From contig JAJEDI010000050.1 in assembly GCA_022821585.1 (NCBI GenBank), positions 212,421 to 276,420 on the forward strand: 64,000 nucleotides of DNA, in the 5' to 3' direction. The notes beneath the pieces were generated by a model. The model was given only the letters and a program-made list of their open reading frames with translations. It was not told where the DNA came from and made no database searches. The translations under genes and the position numbers were made by a program. The stretch is from Caldilineaceae bacterium. Its GTDB lineage: Bacteria > Chloroflexota > Anaerolineae > Caldilineales > Caldilineaceae. Positions 46,818 to 56,115 of the stretch are shown one piece after another. The stretch's first letter is position 1, and each line of letters opens with the position of its first letter.

Positions 46818-48836
46818 CTAGCTCTGCTTATAGAAGAACTGCTCGGGATGTACCGGGACGGCCCGAATCACTGAGAAGCCCCACACACCGTCGTCGGGGA
46901 AGTTGGTCAGGTTCTTCTTCATGACGACCGGCTTGGGGATGCCGACTGTGCCGAAGCCGGGCAGGTAGTCGTAGAACCACTCCCACAGCTCGCGGGCGAT
47001 GGCGACGTGCTCCTCTTCGGAAACAGCGTCGATCATCTCCTGCCAGCGGTGGTAAACCCAAGCGACCTCGTCCGGCGGTTCCACGGCGATCTCACTTTCC
47101 TGGTCGCCGTCCAGCCAGATGTCATAGCCCTTGCCCCAGGGAACGTTGCACTGTCCGGGGTGGTTGAGCCGCGAGCACCAGACCCAGGTAATGTCGGAGA
47201 TATCGCCTTCCCAGCCGGACATACCCATGTCGTTAGCGGCAACGAGCTCGTTCAGATGGGAACGATTGATTGGACGGAGCGACGGGTCGAGGCCGACCTG
47301 ACGCCACTGTTCGACGACCAGTTCGAAGACATCGAGGACATCGGCCTGCTCGGTGTCGAGCTGGATTACCCAGCTAACGCGTGAGCCGTCGGGGAAGAGG
47401 CGGAAGCCGTCGGCATCCTTTTCCGAGTAGCCGGCCTGATCGAGCAGCTCCATGGCCATATCCGGGTCAAACTGCGCCCAGTGCGACTCATCGCCTTCCT
47501 CGTAGTACTTGGAGCCTGGCCAGGCTGCCCACTGTCGAGGTTCGCCCAGGCCGAAGTAGACGACGTCGTTGATCTCTTCGCGGTTGATAGAAATCGACAT
47601 CGCGTGGCGCACATCCTTGTTGCCGAAGAACTCGCGCACCTGCGGGTCTTTGTGGGTATGGTTGGGAACGATGATGGTACGGCCGGGGAAGGTCGACTTC
47701 CACATCTTGATTTTCAGGTCCGCCGACTCCAGGTTGGCCATGTACAGTTCCATATTGGCCAGATCGGCCTGGCGGCCGGAGAATTCCAACTCACCGGCGA
47801 TCAGCTTGGCATTGGCGACTTCACGGTCGCCGATCACGAAGACGATCGTTTTGTCGATGTAGGGCAGCTGGTTGCCAGCTGTGTCTACCTTCCAGTAGTA
47901 GGGGTTGCGCTCGTAGGTGTGGTGGTCAGGTGCGTCGTCAACGCGGATGAAGGCGGTCATTCCAGGAAGCCCTATCTGAGCAGGGATCGTGGACCCGACA
48001 CGGCCTTTGTCACGGATCAGCTGGCGCCACTCCTCAAAACCGGCCTCTTCGGTCATCTTGGCGATCTCGTCGGCATCGCCGTATTCGGGATGGAACTGCT
48101 TGAGATAGTGGGCGGGTTGCCACAAGCCGCCCTGCGAACCGGCGTAGAAGGTCTCGTGGAGAACGATCAGGGGATAGGGCTTGGAAAAGGAAAGCTTGAT
48201 CGTGAAATCGTCAATCTTCTCCATCTGCAGCGGATCGCCACCGGGGGAAGCTCCCGCCTTCCAGGAGGTGGGAGGACCGCCTGGCGCGTATTCTTCGTTG
48301 AGCCAGAGGTCGTGCCAGGAGAACATGAAGTCGTCGGCGCTGAAGGGCGCGCCGTCGGACCACATGAGCCCCTCACGGAGGTGCAGGATCTGCTCGGTGG
48401 CGTCCTCGTTGAACTCCCAACTCTCGGCCAGGCCGCTGGTGATGGATGAGAAGTCAGGTGCGATGCGCAGAATCAGTTCGGTGCCCATTACGGCCTGTGG
48501 ATCGCCAAAGAGGTGATTGGGGTTACCGATGGCAACGCGAGTGGTGCCGCCGTACTGGCCGACCTCTTCCAGAGGTTCGATGACCACCGGGTTGGCCGGG
48601 AGACGTTCATCGACCGGCGGCAGTTGGCCAGCGGCGACGCGCTCGGCGAGCAGAGGCGACTCGTTGTACTTGGACATCGGGCCTGAATCCGCGGCGGGGG
48701 CCTCGGCGGCGGGGGCCTCGTCTGCAGCTTCCGGTTCGGCGTCGCCGCCGGGCGCGCCGCAGGCAGCCGCAACTGCGGCGGCGGCCGAAAGGCCGCTCAT
48801 CCGCAGGAAGGTTCTACGATCCATTCCGTCCTTCAT
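46818..48836 (-). CDS. ABC transporter substrate-binding protein family 5 (SBP_bac_5), Tat-type lipoprotein
   Basis: 'MDRRTFLRMSGLSAAAAVAAACGAPGG' twin-arginine + lipobox; 'WEFNEDATEQILHLREGLMWSDGAPFSADDFMFSW', 'VRHAMSISINREEINDVVYFGLG'. Confidence 0.93.
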   Translation of the reverse strand: MKDGMDRRTFLRMSGLSAAAAVAAACGAPGGDAEPEAADEAPAAEAPAADSGPMSKYNESPLLAERVAAGQLPPVDERLPANPVVIEPLEEVGQYGGTTRVAIGNPNHLFGDPQAVMGTELILRIAPDFSSITSGLAESWEFNEDATEQILHLREGLMWSDGAPFSADDFMFSWHDLWLNEEYAPGGPPTSWKAGASPGGDPLQMEKIDDFTIKLSFSKPYPLIVLHETFYAGSQGGLWQPAHYLKQFHPEYGDADEIAKMTEEAGFEEWRQLIRDKGRVGSTIPAQIGLPGMTAFIRVDDAPDHHTYERNPYYWKVDTAGNQLPYIDKTIVFVIGDREVANAKLIAGELEFSGRQADLANMELYMANLESADLKIKMWKSTFPGRTIIVPNHTHKDPQVREFFGNKDVRHAMSISINREEINDVVYFGLGEPRQWAAWPGSKYYEEGDESHWAQFDPDMAMELLDQAGYSEKDADGFRLFPDGSRVSWVIQLDTEQADVLDVFELVVEQWRQVGLDPSLRPINRSHLNELVAANDMGMSGWEGDISDITWVWCSRLNHPGQCNVPWGKGYDIWLDGDQESEIAVEPPDEVAWVYHRWQEMIDAVSEEEHVAIARELWEWFYDYLPGFGTVGIPKPVVMKKNLTNFPDDGVWGFSVIRAVPVHPEQFFYKQS

Positions 48837-48929
48837 AATGTTCAGTTCCTTTCGCTTGAAATGAAGAAAGAGAAGCTCTTGGAATCTCAGGGAAAGTGTC
48901 TGTGCAGAGATTGCCCCGAACGAGGCAGT

Positions 48930-49439
48930 CTACGGGCCCATATCGACAGTAGTATTGGAGACGGTCAACATGACCCATTCCATCATGCCCTGCCAGTACT
49001 CATAGCGCTCGTTTGTGGCCCCCTGAATCACGACTGAATACAGATATTGCGCGGCGCAGAAGAGACGGGCTCGCCGGCGGCGGGTGGTCCCATCCTGCAC
49101 GAAAGTGCAGACCCACTCCCGGCACCAGTCGCCGACGTCGTCAAGGGCGTCCAGCCTCTCGACCACACACTCATCAAGCTGGTTCAGGCCTTCCTCGATT
49201 CCTTCCGCGAGCAAGGAACTTTCCTCCGCCGCCAGCGGCTGACCCATATCCTGGACTGTGATGGAGATGAAGGTGGCCTCATCGGAGGGATCCGGATAAA
49301 GGCTTACGGCTGGATGGGGCGTATCCGTCTCCTGGAGCTGCCATTCAGGCGGATACCAGAAAGTGGGATGGCCGGCGGCGTGCTTGTACGTCTTGACGGA
49401 GGTGAATCGCGGACGGGCCGGCTGCTCGGTCGATGCCAT
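48930..49439 (-). CDS. Hypothetical protein
   Basis: 169 aa ORF, 'AGHPTFWYPPEWQLQETDTPHPAVSLYPDPSDEATFISITVQDMG' looks like a real globular protein. Confidence 0.6.
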   Translation of the reverse strand: MASTEQPARPRFTSVKTYKHAAGHPTFWYPPEWQLQETDTPHPAVSLYPDPSDEATFISITVQDMGQPLAAEESSLLAEGIEEGLNQLDECVVERLDALDDVGDWCREWVCTFVQDGTTRRRRARLFCAAQYLYSVVIQGATNERYEYWQGMMEWVMLTVSNTTVDMGP

Positions 49440-49475
49440 AGGGGTTGTCAGTCTCAGCTGGTGGGCGCCGGATTT

Positions 49476-49523
49476 GGACGGCGCAACAGTGTGTGAGGGA
49501 TTACAATTGCTGTTGCGCCGTCC
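49476..49523 (-). terminator. Long perfect stem-loop downstream of the second SBP gene
   Basis: GGACGGCGCAACAG-20 nt-CTGTTGCGCCGTCC, 14 bp perfect inverted repeat. Confidence 0.6.
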
Positions 49524-49606
49524 GTATTGGTTGTACGAAAACGGGATTTTGTATGCGAGAGCGTGCTCACGTACGCTGTCGCATGTTTCCCGTACTCTAC
49601 CTCGTC

Positions 49607-51628
49607 CTACATATGGTTCTCAGGATCTTCCCAGGAAAGCAGCTGCGGATTCAGGAAGTGCTCGTCTTCCAGGCCGTCGTTGACGGGCTGGCCTGAGATG
49701 TAGTTGTGCATCTGGTTCTTCATGATGATCAGGGCCGGTGACTGTCCAAGATAGCCGACGATCGGGATCTCCTCAGCCCAGATGTCCAGGATCTGGAAGA
49801 ACAGTTCGTCGCGTCTGGCTGGATCCGGATCTGCGCTGACCTGGTCCCAAAGCTCCCAGATTTTCCACAGGAAGTGGCCGTCAGGCGGCGGTTCGCCGTT
49901 GGCGTCGTTCTCGTCGACCTTCCAGCGGCCGAAGGCGCCAGCCCAGGGCCGGTCGAGCTCGGTGCCGATCCAGGGTGAGGGCGTGAGAATCGGCAGGAGG
50001 TCACGGTACCCGCCCCAGTAGACGGCGTCCTGGGTGTTGGCAGACCAGTGTTCGGTGTAAAGCGAGCGCTCCATGCCTTTGTAGGTGGCCTTGAGGCCGA
50101 TCTCGGCGTAGTACTTGATGATGGTGAGGACCGAGTCTTCCTCGGGCGTGCCCGGCTGGGAGGTACCCTCGATGATGAAGCTCAGGGTCTCGCCGCTGCC
50201 GTCCTTCCACAACCTGAATCCGTCCGAATCCCGCTCGGCATAGCCGGCGTCGTCGAGGAGCTGGTTGGCCCGGTCCGGGTCGTAACCGGCGTACGCCTCC
50301 GTCAGCTTGGCATAGTACTGGGGCGACTGATCCAGCGGACTGTACTGCCTCGGTGTCAGCAGGCCGTCCCACACCAGTTCGTTCAATGCATCGCGGTCGA
50401 CTGCCAGCGACATGGCGATGCGAACGTCGCGGTTCTGGAACAGTTCGCGCACGCGCGGGTCCTGTGCGCCCTGGTTGGGGGTCACGACTTCATGCCGGGT
50501 CGAGGTACCGATGATGACGCGATATTCGCCGGCCTCTTCATTCTCTTTGTAGAGTGTGAAGTTGCCAGTCTGGATGTGACGGGACTGGAAGTCGACCTCG
50601 CCGTTGATGACGCGCAGGTTGAACACGTCGTTGGTGTCGAAGAGGCGGTGTGTCACCTTGTCGATGTAGGGGAGCTGCTTGCCCTCCTCGTCCACCTGCC
50701 AGAAGTAGGGGTTGCGCTCCATGAGGAATAGCTCCGAGGAGAGCTCGTTCTTGGACAGCCAGGGGCCGATGTTGGGCCGGTCCGGATTAAGGTACCACCA
50801 ATTGCGGTCGACATAGTACTGGTCCCAGGAGTCGACGCCGGCATCATCGATTTGGGCTTCGAGGCCTTCCTTGTCATCGGTCAGTTCGATGTGGAACTGC
50901 TGCATGTAGTGGCCCGGCGAGAAACAGTGAGAGCGGGTCACGTCGAAGGCGAAGAGCGGCTTGGGATGTTCGAAGGTCATCATGACCGTGTTGTTGTCGG
51001 GGGCAGACACGACCATGGGAACGCGCGGGGTGCCGGTTCCCCAGCGAATCGAGACGGCGGGGGTCAGGTCCTCGTTGGAGAAGTGGTTGTCGTACCACCA
51101 CATGAAGCTCTCGCTGTCGAAGGGGGTGCCGTCCGACCATTTCAGCCCCTCGCGCAGGTTGAACGTCCACACGGTGGCGTCGTCGTTGGTCTCCCAGGAT
51201 TCGACCATGTTGGGGCGCAAGGTGAGGTCCATGTTGTACCATGTGAGGGACTCGTTCTGCATTTTTGTCGGGCCCCAGCGGTCGGAGACGCCTTTGAATC
51301 CGCGTCGGATGGTACCGCCATACTTGCCGACCTGCTCGACCGCTTCCAACACGGTTGGACTGGCAGGCAGCCGCTCGTCAACGGGGGGCAGGTCTCCTGC
51401 GGCGACCATTTCCGCCAGCATGGGTGCTTCGCTGTACATGCTGCTCGAGGCAGCTGGGGCGGCCTCCGCGGCGGGAGCCTCGTCTGCGGCCGGTTCGGCA
51501 GCCATTTCCTCTTGCGGCTCGCCGCCGGCGCCGCAGGCTACAGCCACCAAGCCGGCGGTGGCCACACCGGAGACGCGCATGAACTCGCGGCGATTGATCC
51601 CGTTTTCCTTTGTCCTCAGACTCCTCAT
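49607..51628 (-). CDS. ABC transporter substrate-binding protein family 5, Tat-type lipoprotein
   Basis: 'INRREFMRVSGVATAGLVAVACGAGGE'; 'WETNDDATVWTFNLREGLKWSDGTPFDSESFMWWY'; 'VRIAMSLAVDRDALNELVWDGL'. Confidence 0.93.
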   Translation of the reverse strand: MRSLRTKENGINRREFMRVSGVATAGLVAVACGAGGEPQEEMAAEPAADEAPAAEAAPAASSSMYSEAPMLAEMVAAGDLPPVDERLPASPTVLEAVEQVGKYGGTIRRGFKGVSDRWGPTKMQNESLTWYNMDLTLRPNMVESWETNDDATVWTFNLREGLKWSDGTPFDSESFMWWYDNHFSNEDLTPAVSIRWGTGTPRVPMVVSAPDNNTVMMTFEHPKPLFAFDVTRSHCFSPGHYMQQFHIELTDDKEGLEAQIDDAGVDSWDQYYVDRNWWYLNPDRPNIGPWLSKNELSSELFLMERNPYFWQVDEEGKQLPYIDKVTHRLFDTNDVFNLRVINGEVDFQSRHIQTGNFTLYKENEEAGEYRVIIGTSTRHEVVTPNQGAQDPRVRELFQNRDVRIAMSLAVDRDALNELVWDGLLTPRQYSPLDQSPQYYAKLTEAYAGYDPDRANQLLDDAGYAERDSDGFRLWKDGSGETLSFIIEGTSQPGTPEEDSVLTIIKYYAEIGLKATYKGMERSLYTEHWSANTQDAVYWGGYRDLLPILTPSPWIGTELDRPWAGAFGRWKVDENDANGEPPPDGHFLWKIWELWDQVSADPDPARRDELFFQILDIWAEEIPIVGYLGQSPALIIMKNQMHNYISGQPVNDGLEDEHFLNPQLLSWEDPENHM

Positions 51629-51724
51629 AGGTTGTCTCCTTTGTTGTGAGTCCCTGCAATGTTAGCCATCGCTGACAGTCGGATACGTTGGATACGAAAT
51701 ACGCAGTTCTTCTACAAAGTTCCG

Positions 51725-52960
51725 CTAATCCTGCACCCAATGCCACAGGCGCGTGCGGTTGTAGCCAAGTAGTTCCAGTTTGCCGTCACCGTTGGTGTCG
51801 GCAATCGTGAAGACGGCACGCACGCCGGTGTCGCCATCGTCGAAGCGGTCTTCGGCGTATGTGTGGAGGGGCATGTCCAGTTCCTGTACGATGTTTGCAT
51901 GCCCGTCGATGAGCATGGGTTTTTTGCCCTGGCACTCGGCAAAGATCACATCGGCCTCGGCGCCAGCCAACCGGATGGTGCGGCCATAGCCGGCTTTTTC
52001 CATGCGCCAGATCTCGTTGCCATTGCAATCTACGAGATAGCCGCGGAAGCCGATGTGGGCATCTTCGCCGTGCAGGCGGCGCTCCGTGACAAAGAGTTGC
52101 TGCCCTTCCATCTCCGGAAGGAATTTACCCACGGCGCAGGTCTGGATGTGCGTGCCTTCGAAGATCCAGCGGTCTTCGCCGGTGGCGGCATCGAGGACGA
52201 CCAGGTCTTTGCCGGCGACCATGAGCAGCTCGGGCCTGCCGTCTTCGTCGACGTCGTGAACGTGAAGGTGGTCGACGTGGGGCGCGCGGGTCATCTCCTC
52301 AAGGTGGGGCTCCAGATCGGGGCGCCACCAGATTTTGAGGCCGTCGGCGCGCACGCAGCAGTAGCCGATGAAGGCCTCCTCCTTGCCGTCGCCGTCAATG
52401 TCGTAGAAGTCATGTTCATGGCCGGCGCCGCCGTAGAAGTGGCAGTTCCACAGGCAGTTCAGTTGGTCATCGTAGATGTAGATGGGGTTGACGAAGGTGG
52501 AGACGAGAATGTCGCGCCTGGCGCCGAGGCCGCGGATGTCACAGAGCTGGAGGACGCAGTTGGGACCGGTTTCGACCTCTTTGCGGTAGTAGCCGCGGTC
52601 GCCCTCGAGGATTCTGAGGTAGCTGCGGCCGTCGCGTTCGGTTACATAGACGATCTCTTGTTTGCCGTCGCCGTCGATGTCGCTGACGGCGGCGGCGACT
52701 TCGTGCATGGCCCAGTGGCCGGTACCGAGGGGGGCGCCCTCCTGCCACATGACGTCGCCGTCGAGCTTCATTGCGGTGACGCAGTGGACCTGCTTTTCGT
52801 GGCGGTAGCCGCCGGCGGACATGCGAGGGATGTGGCAGTCGCGGGCCTGGAAGAAGACCGCTTCCAACTCGCCGTCGCCGTCCAGGTCTCCCAAACGCAT
52901 TCCGGTGTCACCGAAACCGGTTGTGTCGACTTCATTGGCAAGGCGGAATGGACCAGTCAT
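51725..52960 (-). CDS. VCBS/FG-GAP repeat beta-propeller protein (rhamnogalacturonan-lyase-like fold)
   Basis: Repeated calcium-type motifs DLDGDGELEAVF, DIDGDGKQEIVY, DIDGDGKEEAFI, DVDEDGRPELLM, DTNGDGKLELLG. Confidence 0.8.
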   Translation of the reverse strand: MTGPFRLANEVDTTGFGDTGMRLGDLDGDGELEAVFFQARDCHIPRMSAGGYRHEKQVHCVTAMKLDGDVMWQEGAPLGTGHWAMHEVAAAVSDIDGDGKQEIVYVTERDGRSYLRILEGDRGYYRKEVETGPNCVLQLCDIRGLGARRDILVSTFVNPIYIYDDQLNCLWNCHFYGGAGHEHDFYDIDGDGKEEAFIGYCCVRADGLKIWWRPDLEPHLEEMTRAPHVDHLHVHDVDEDGRPELLMVAGKDLVVLDAATGEDRWIFEGTHIQTCAVGKFLPEMEGQQLFVTERRLHGEDAHIGFRGYLVDCNGNEIWRMEKAGYGRTIRLAGAEADVIFAECQGKKPMLIDGHANIVQELDMPLHTYAEDRFDDGDTGVRAVFTIADTNGDGKLELLGYNRTRLWHWVQD

Positions 52961-53330
52961 AGATGCCTCTGTTGTGTTGCCTGCGGGATTCGCCACCACT
53001 GCGTTTGCAAATTGACACTCTCAGACGCAGCCGGGGATGCTGTCGTCTGGCATAGTCACGGCAGTCAGTGGCCATGGTTGCTGCGTAGCCTGCGTCATTC
53101 TAATGGGAAAGAACCTTCTCGTCAATGTTGGAAAAAACAGGGCGTCCGCGCTCAGATTTGGGGGAATAAGCACCCGACGGGCGAACAGATTATATAGAGC
53201 GGACTGCGTGATATACGACTGTGCAAGAGCACTGGCAGGGTAGATCGAAGTGTCCTCTCGTTATCATAGTTCTCAGGATAGCGCGGGTAGGCAGGCACAA
53301 GTTCACCTGCACGAGTGCCGGCAAAGTACA

Positions 53331-53790
53331 GACGAGTGTTCACGAGAGTCTATGAGCGTTTACGAGTGTTTACGAGCGTCCACGAGAGTCTATGAGCGTT
53401 TGCGAGCGTCTATGAGCGTTTGCGAGTGTTTGCGAGCGTCCACGAGAGTCTACGAGCGTCCACGAGAGTCTACGAGCGTCCACGAGAGTCTACGAGCGTC
53501 CACGAGAGTCTGTGAGCGTTTGCGAGTGTTTGCGAGCGTCCACGAGAGTCTGCGAGTGTTTGCGAGCGTCCACGAGAGTCTGCGAGTGTTTGCGAGCGTC
53601 CACGAGAGTCTACGAGCGTCCACGAGAGTCTACGAGCGTCCACGAGAGTCTGTGAGCGTTTGCGAGCGTCCAGGAGAGTCTATGAGCGTTTGTGAGTGTT
53701 TACGAGCGTTCACGAGAGTCTATGAGCGTTTGCGAGTGTTTGCGGGCGTTCACGAGAGTCTATGAGCGTTTGCGAGTGTTTGCGGGCCTC
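53331..53790. repeat. Decamer tandem repeat array (~46 units, consensus YRYGAGHGTY)
   Basis: Uninterrupted 10 bp periodicity: CACGAGAGTC TATGAGCGTT TGCGAGTGTT TGCGAGCGTC ... Confidence 0.97.
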
Positions 53791-53817
53791 CCAGGACGTT
53801 GACATTCCAGAGCGCGT

Positions 53818-54043
53818 TTACGGCCAGTCGCTCAGGGCCTCCCATACATCTTCTCCGGTTACAGGTGTAGCATCAAGGGCGACGTGAAAGGTGGGAAGTC
53901 CACTTCGACTTCCAGGTTCTTCATTTTTCGAATCCTTGGCGAGCCTAGTCGGAAATCGTACTGTCGAGGCTGCAACGGTTACGTTGCACCAAAGTTCGCG
54001 CGATCGCAAGCACGTCGTCGTCTATGGTCAATGTTATTCGCAT
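53818..54043 (-). pseudogene. Frameshifted VapB-like antitoxin gene
   Basis: Frame A from 54043: MRITLTIDDDVLAIARTLVQRNRCSLDSTISD*; then another frame: ..RLAKDSKNEEPGSRSGLPTFHVALDATPVTGEDVWEALSDWP*; together they match the layout of a ~75-aa VapB antitoxin. Confidence 0.65.
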
Positions 54044-54343
54044 ATTGGCATCCTCTCATTGTGACTTGGGGTGCCAAGTTAATTGCCTACATCAGCAAAC
54101 GTATTCGGAGTTGAAGGCCAGACAAGCCCTCGAAACGCGCCACTGCCTAGTTCAGGCTGCCCAGGGACACTCTGCCACCATCTGAAGCAATTGTACGGTT
54201 TTTCTGTCGCGTTATGTCGTACTATTTCGCGCCGAATCGAATTTCTCTGGGTCGATGGTACTGATTTTGGAAAGGTTTGCTTGCCGCCAGAGACAGGTAA
54301 CAGGCGCTTGCTTATCTGGTTTGGCGCTATTATAGCACAGAAA

Positions 54344-54364
54344 GGGCGCCCACAAGGGGCGCCC
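54344..54364. repeat. ACAAG-loop palindromic repeat
   Basis: GGGCGCCC-ACAAG-GGGCGCCC. Confidence 0.8.
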
Positions 54365-54375
54365 TTACATGGGGA

Positions 54376-54790
54376 GCACTCCAGTCTTGGGATGGGAACA
54401 GTCTGGCGGGGAATTCGTGCCAGCGGTGGCTGGAATCGATTATAGGCTTTTGGAGAAACGCAGGGCAGGCACGAGGGCGAGGAGAGAATGCCGCCGTGTT
54501 GTCTGCGGGGGACTGGCGGGACGTGGTCTGGCTTGACACTTTCGATTAGGCACCCGTCACCAATATCGACACAAGGTCGATGAGGCATGTTGTTGGCCGG
54601 GGGCGTTGCGGGGGCGGGGCCCCCGCACAAGGGAGGGGCGAATATGCCCGACCGCATAACTGCAGTGGTCAGTGGTCAGTGGTCAGTGACGGCGTTTTGG
54701 CTGCCTCAGATTTGATCGCGGAGTGGCCATGGTTTGGTCTCTGGCGGAGAATTGCGAGAATTCACCCCCATTTTGGGATGCACGCCATAC
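54376..54790. repeat. Composite dispersed intergenic repeat, copy 2
   Basis: Aligns with 13180-13610 including terminal CCCCCATTTTGGGATGCAC. Confidence 0.85.
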
Positions 54791-54857
54791 ATGATCGAGG
54801 CATTGTCCCGAGGATTTGGCGCGATTGGATGCGGATGCGGTGCTGCCAGCCAAATGC

Positions 54858-56024
54858 TTAAGGGCTGGCCAGGTCGCCCAACTCGAAGAGATACATCTGG
54901 CGGCCGTTGCCGCCGTGGGCCGAGTCGATGACTATTTTGGCGCCGCCGGGGCTGGATCGGGGGTGGAGGTCGCAGCGCAGGGTGTCGGTGTAGGGCGGTG
55001 GCGAGTGGAACCGGCCGAGGTCGACGCGGCGGTCGGTTGGAACGTGATAGAGGTAGAGGTCCTGAAGACGTTTTTCTCCCTGGGGGTAGGTGTCGTTGAG
55101 GATCCAGTTGTTGTCGGAGAGATATGTGCAGTGGCCGTTGAGCGGCATTTTGGTCTTGCCCACAGTCTGATCGGGGCCACGCGCGCTGTCTTCAGCGTTG
55201 GGGAAGATGTAGTAGGCGCCGCCGTGTGAGGGGCGGTGGGACCAGGCCAGGATATGGCTGTCGTCGCGCCAGATGAGGTGGGAAGTGTGGCCGGAGTGGT
55301 CGACGACAGTCAGGTCGGAGCCGTCTTCTTTGGCGGTCAGCATGCGCGTGTGGAAACGTCCGGTGCCGAAACGCCAGCGGTGGAGGAAGAGGAAGTGGGT
55401 GCCGCCGGGGTTGAAGATGAGGACATTAAAATAGTGTTTTGCTGATTGGATGTCTCCGTGGGGATAGGGAATCGACGCAACTTCAGCCAGGCTTACGATC
55501 AGATTGCATTCGCCAGTGCGAAGGTCGACTTTGTGGATGCCGGTTTCCGCGGGCGCCATCACATCGTGCCATGGATCGGGGATGCCCATGTAACCATAGC
55601 CGGGGCGCATGTCTTCGAGGCGGTGGAAGTCGATGGAGAGGGCGGTACGGCCGTCGGGGCTGAGGGTGAAGATAGGGTGGGGGAGGGTGCGCGTGCGGCC
55701 GGTGTCGACGTTGAGGATGTGGCTGACGAACCGGCCGTCCATCCTGTCATTCCAGATGATCTCGTGGGCAGATTGGGGCAGCCACTGGAGCATGCAGCCT
55801 GCCTGCCAGCCCCAGGCGCGGCTTTCTCCGAGAGAGATCCAACGGTCGCTGTCAGCCAGATCGACCATGCCGATTCTGATAACGTCCTCCGGCGTCGGCG
55901 GGCGATGTTCGAAGTCCACCTGCATGCCCAGGGCGTAGCGGGCGGATGGATCGAACTGGAGTTTATCGTAGTAGCCGAACCAGTGGTGCTTCGGCCCCGA
56001 GGTGATGGCGCGGGATGGTATCAT
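54858..56024 (-). CDS. Oligogalacturonate-lyase-like beta-propeller protein (paralog 2)
   Basis: 'AITSGPKHHWFGYYDKLQFDPSARYALGMQVDFEHRPPTPEDVIRIGMVDL' closely matching paralog 1. Confidence 0.75.
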   Translation of the reverse strand: MIPSRAITSGPKHHWFGYYDKLQFDPSARYALGMQVDFEHRPPTPEDVIRIGMVDLADSDRWISLGESRAWGWQAGCMLQWLPQSAHEIIWNDRMDGRFVSHILNVDTGRTRTLPHPIFTLSPDGRTALSIDFHRLEDMRPGYGYMGIPDPWHDVMAPAETGIHKVDLRTGECNLIVSLAEVASIPYPHGDIQSAKHYFNVLIFNPGGTHFLFLHRWRFGTGRFHTRMLTAKEDGSDLTVVDHSGHTSHLIWRDDSHILAWSHRPSHGGAYYIFPNAEDSARGPDQTVGKTKMPLNGHCTYLSDNNWILNDTYPQGEKRLQDLYLYHVPTDRRVDLGRFHSPPPYTDTLRCDLHPRSSPGGAKIVIDSAHGGNGRQMYLFELGDLASP

Positions 56025-56115
56025 TGGTTTCTTTTCAGGGTTTGGTTGAGACCTAACTGTATATTGGGTCGAGTTCCGGCAGATTGCGCTGCAGAGGTAG
56101 CTCCAACGGCAGCTC

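Noticed and set aside
53250-53765. 171-aa ORF across the decamer array (ECLRASTRVYERLRAS...)
   Set aside because: Repeat period of 10 bp is not a codon multiple; the peptide is a by-product of the tandem repeat with no supporting homology.
53331-53790. CRISPR-like array
   Set aside because: Units are contiguous decamers with no unique spacers; no cas genes in the window.
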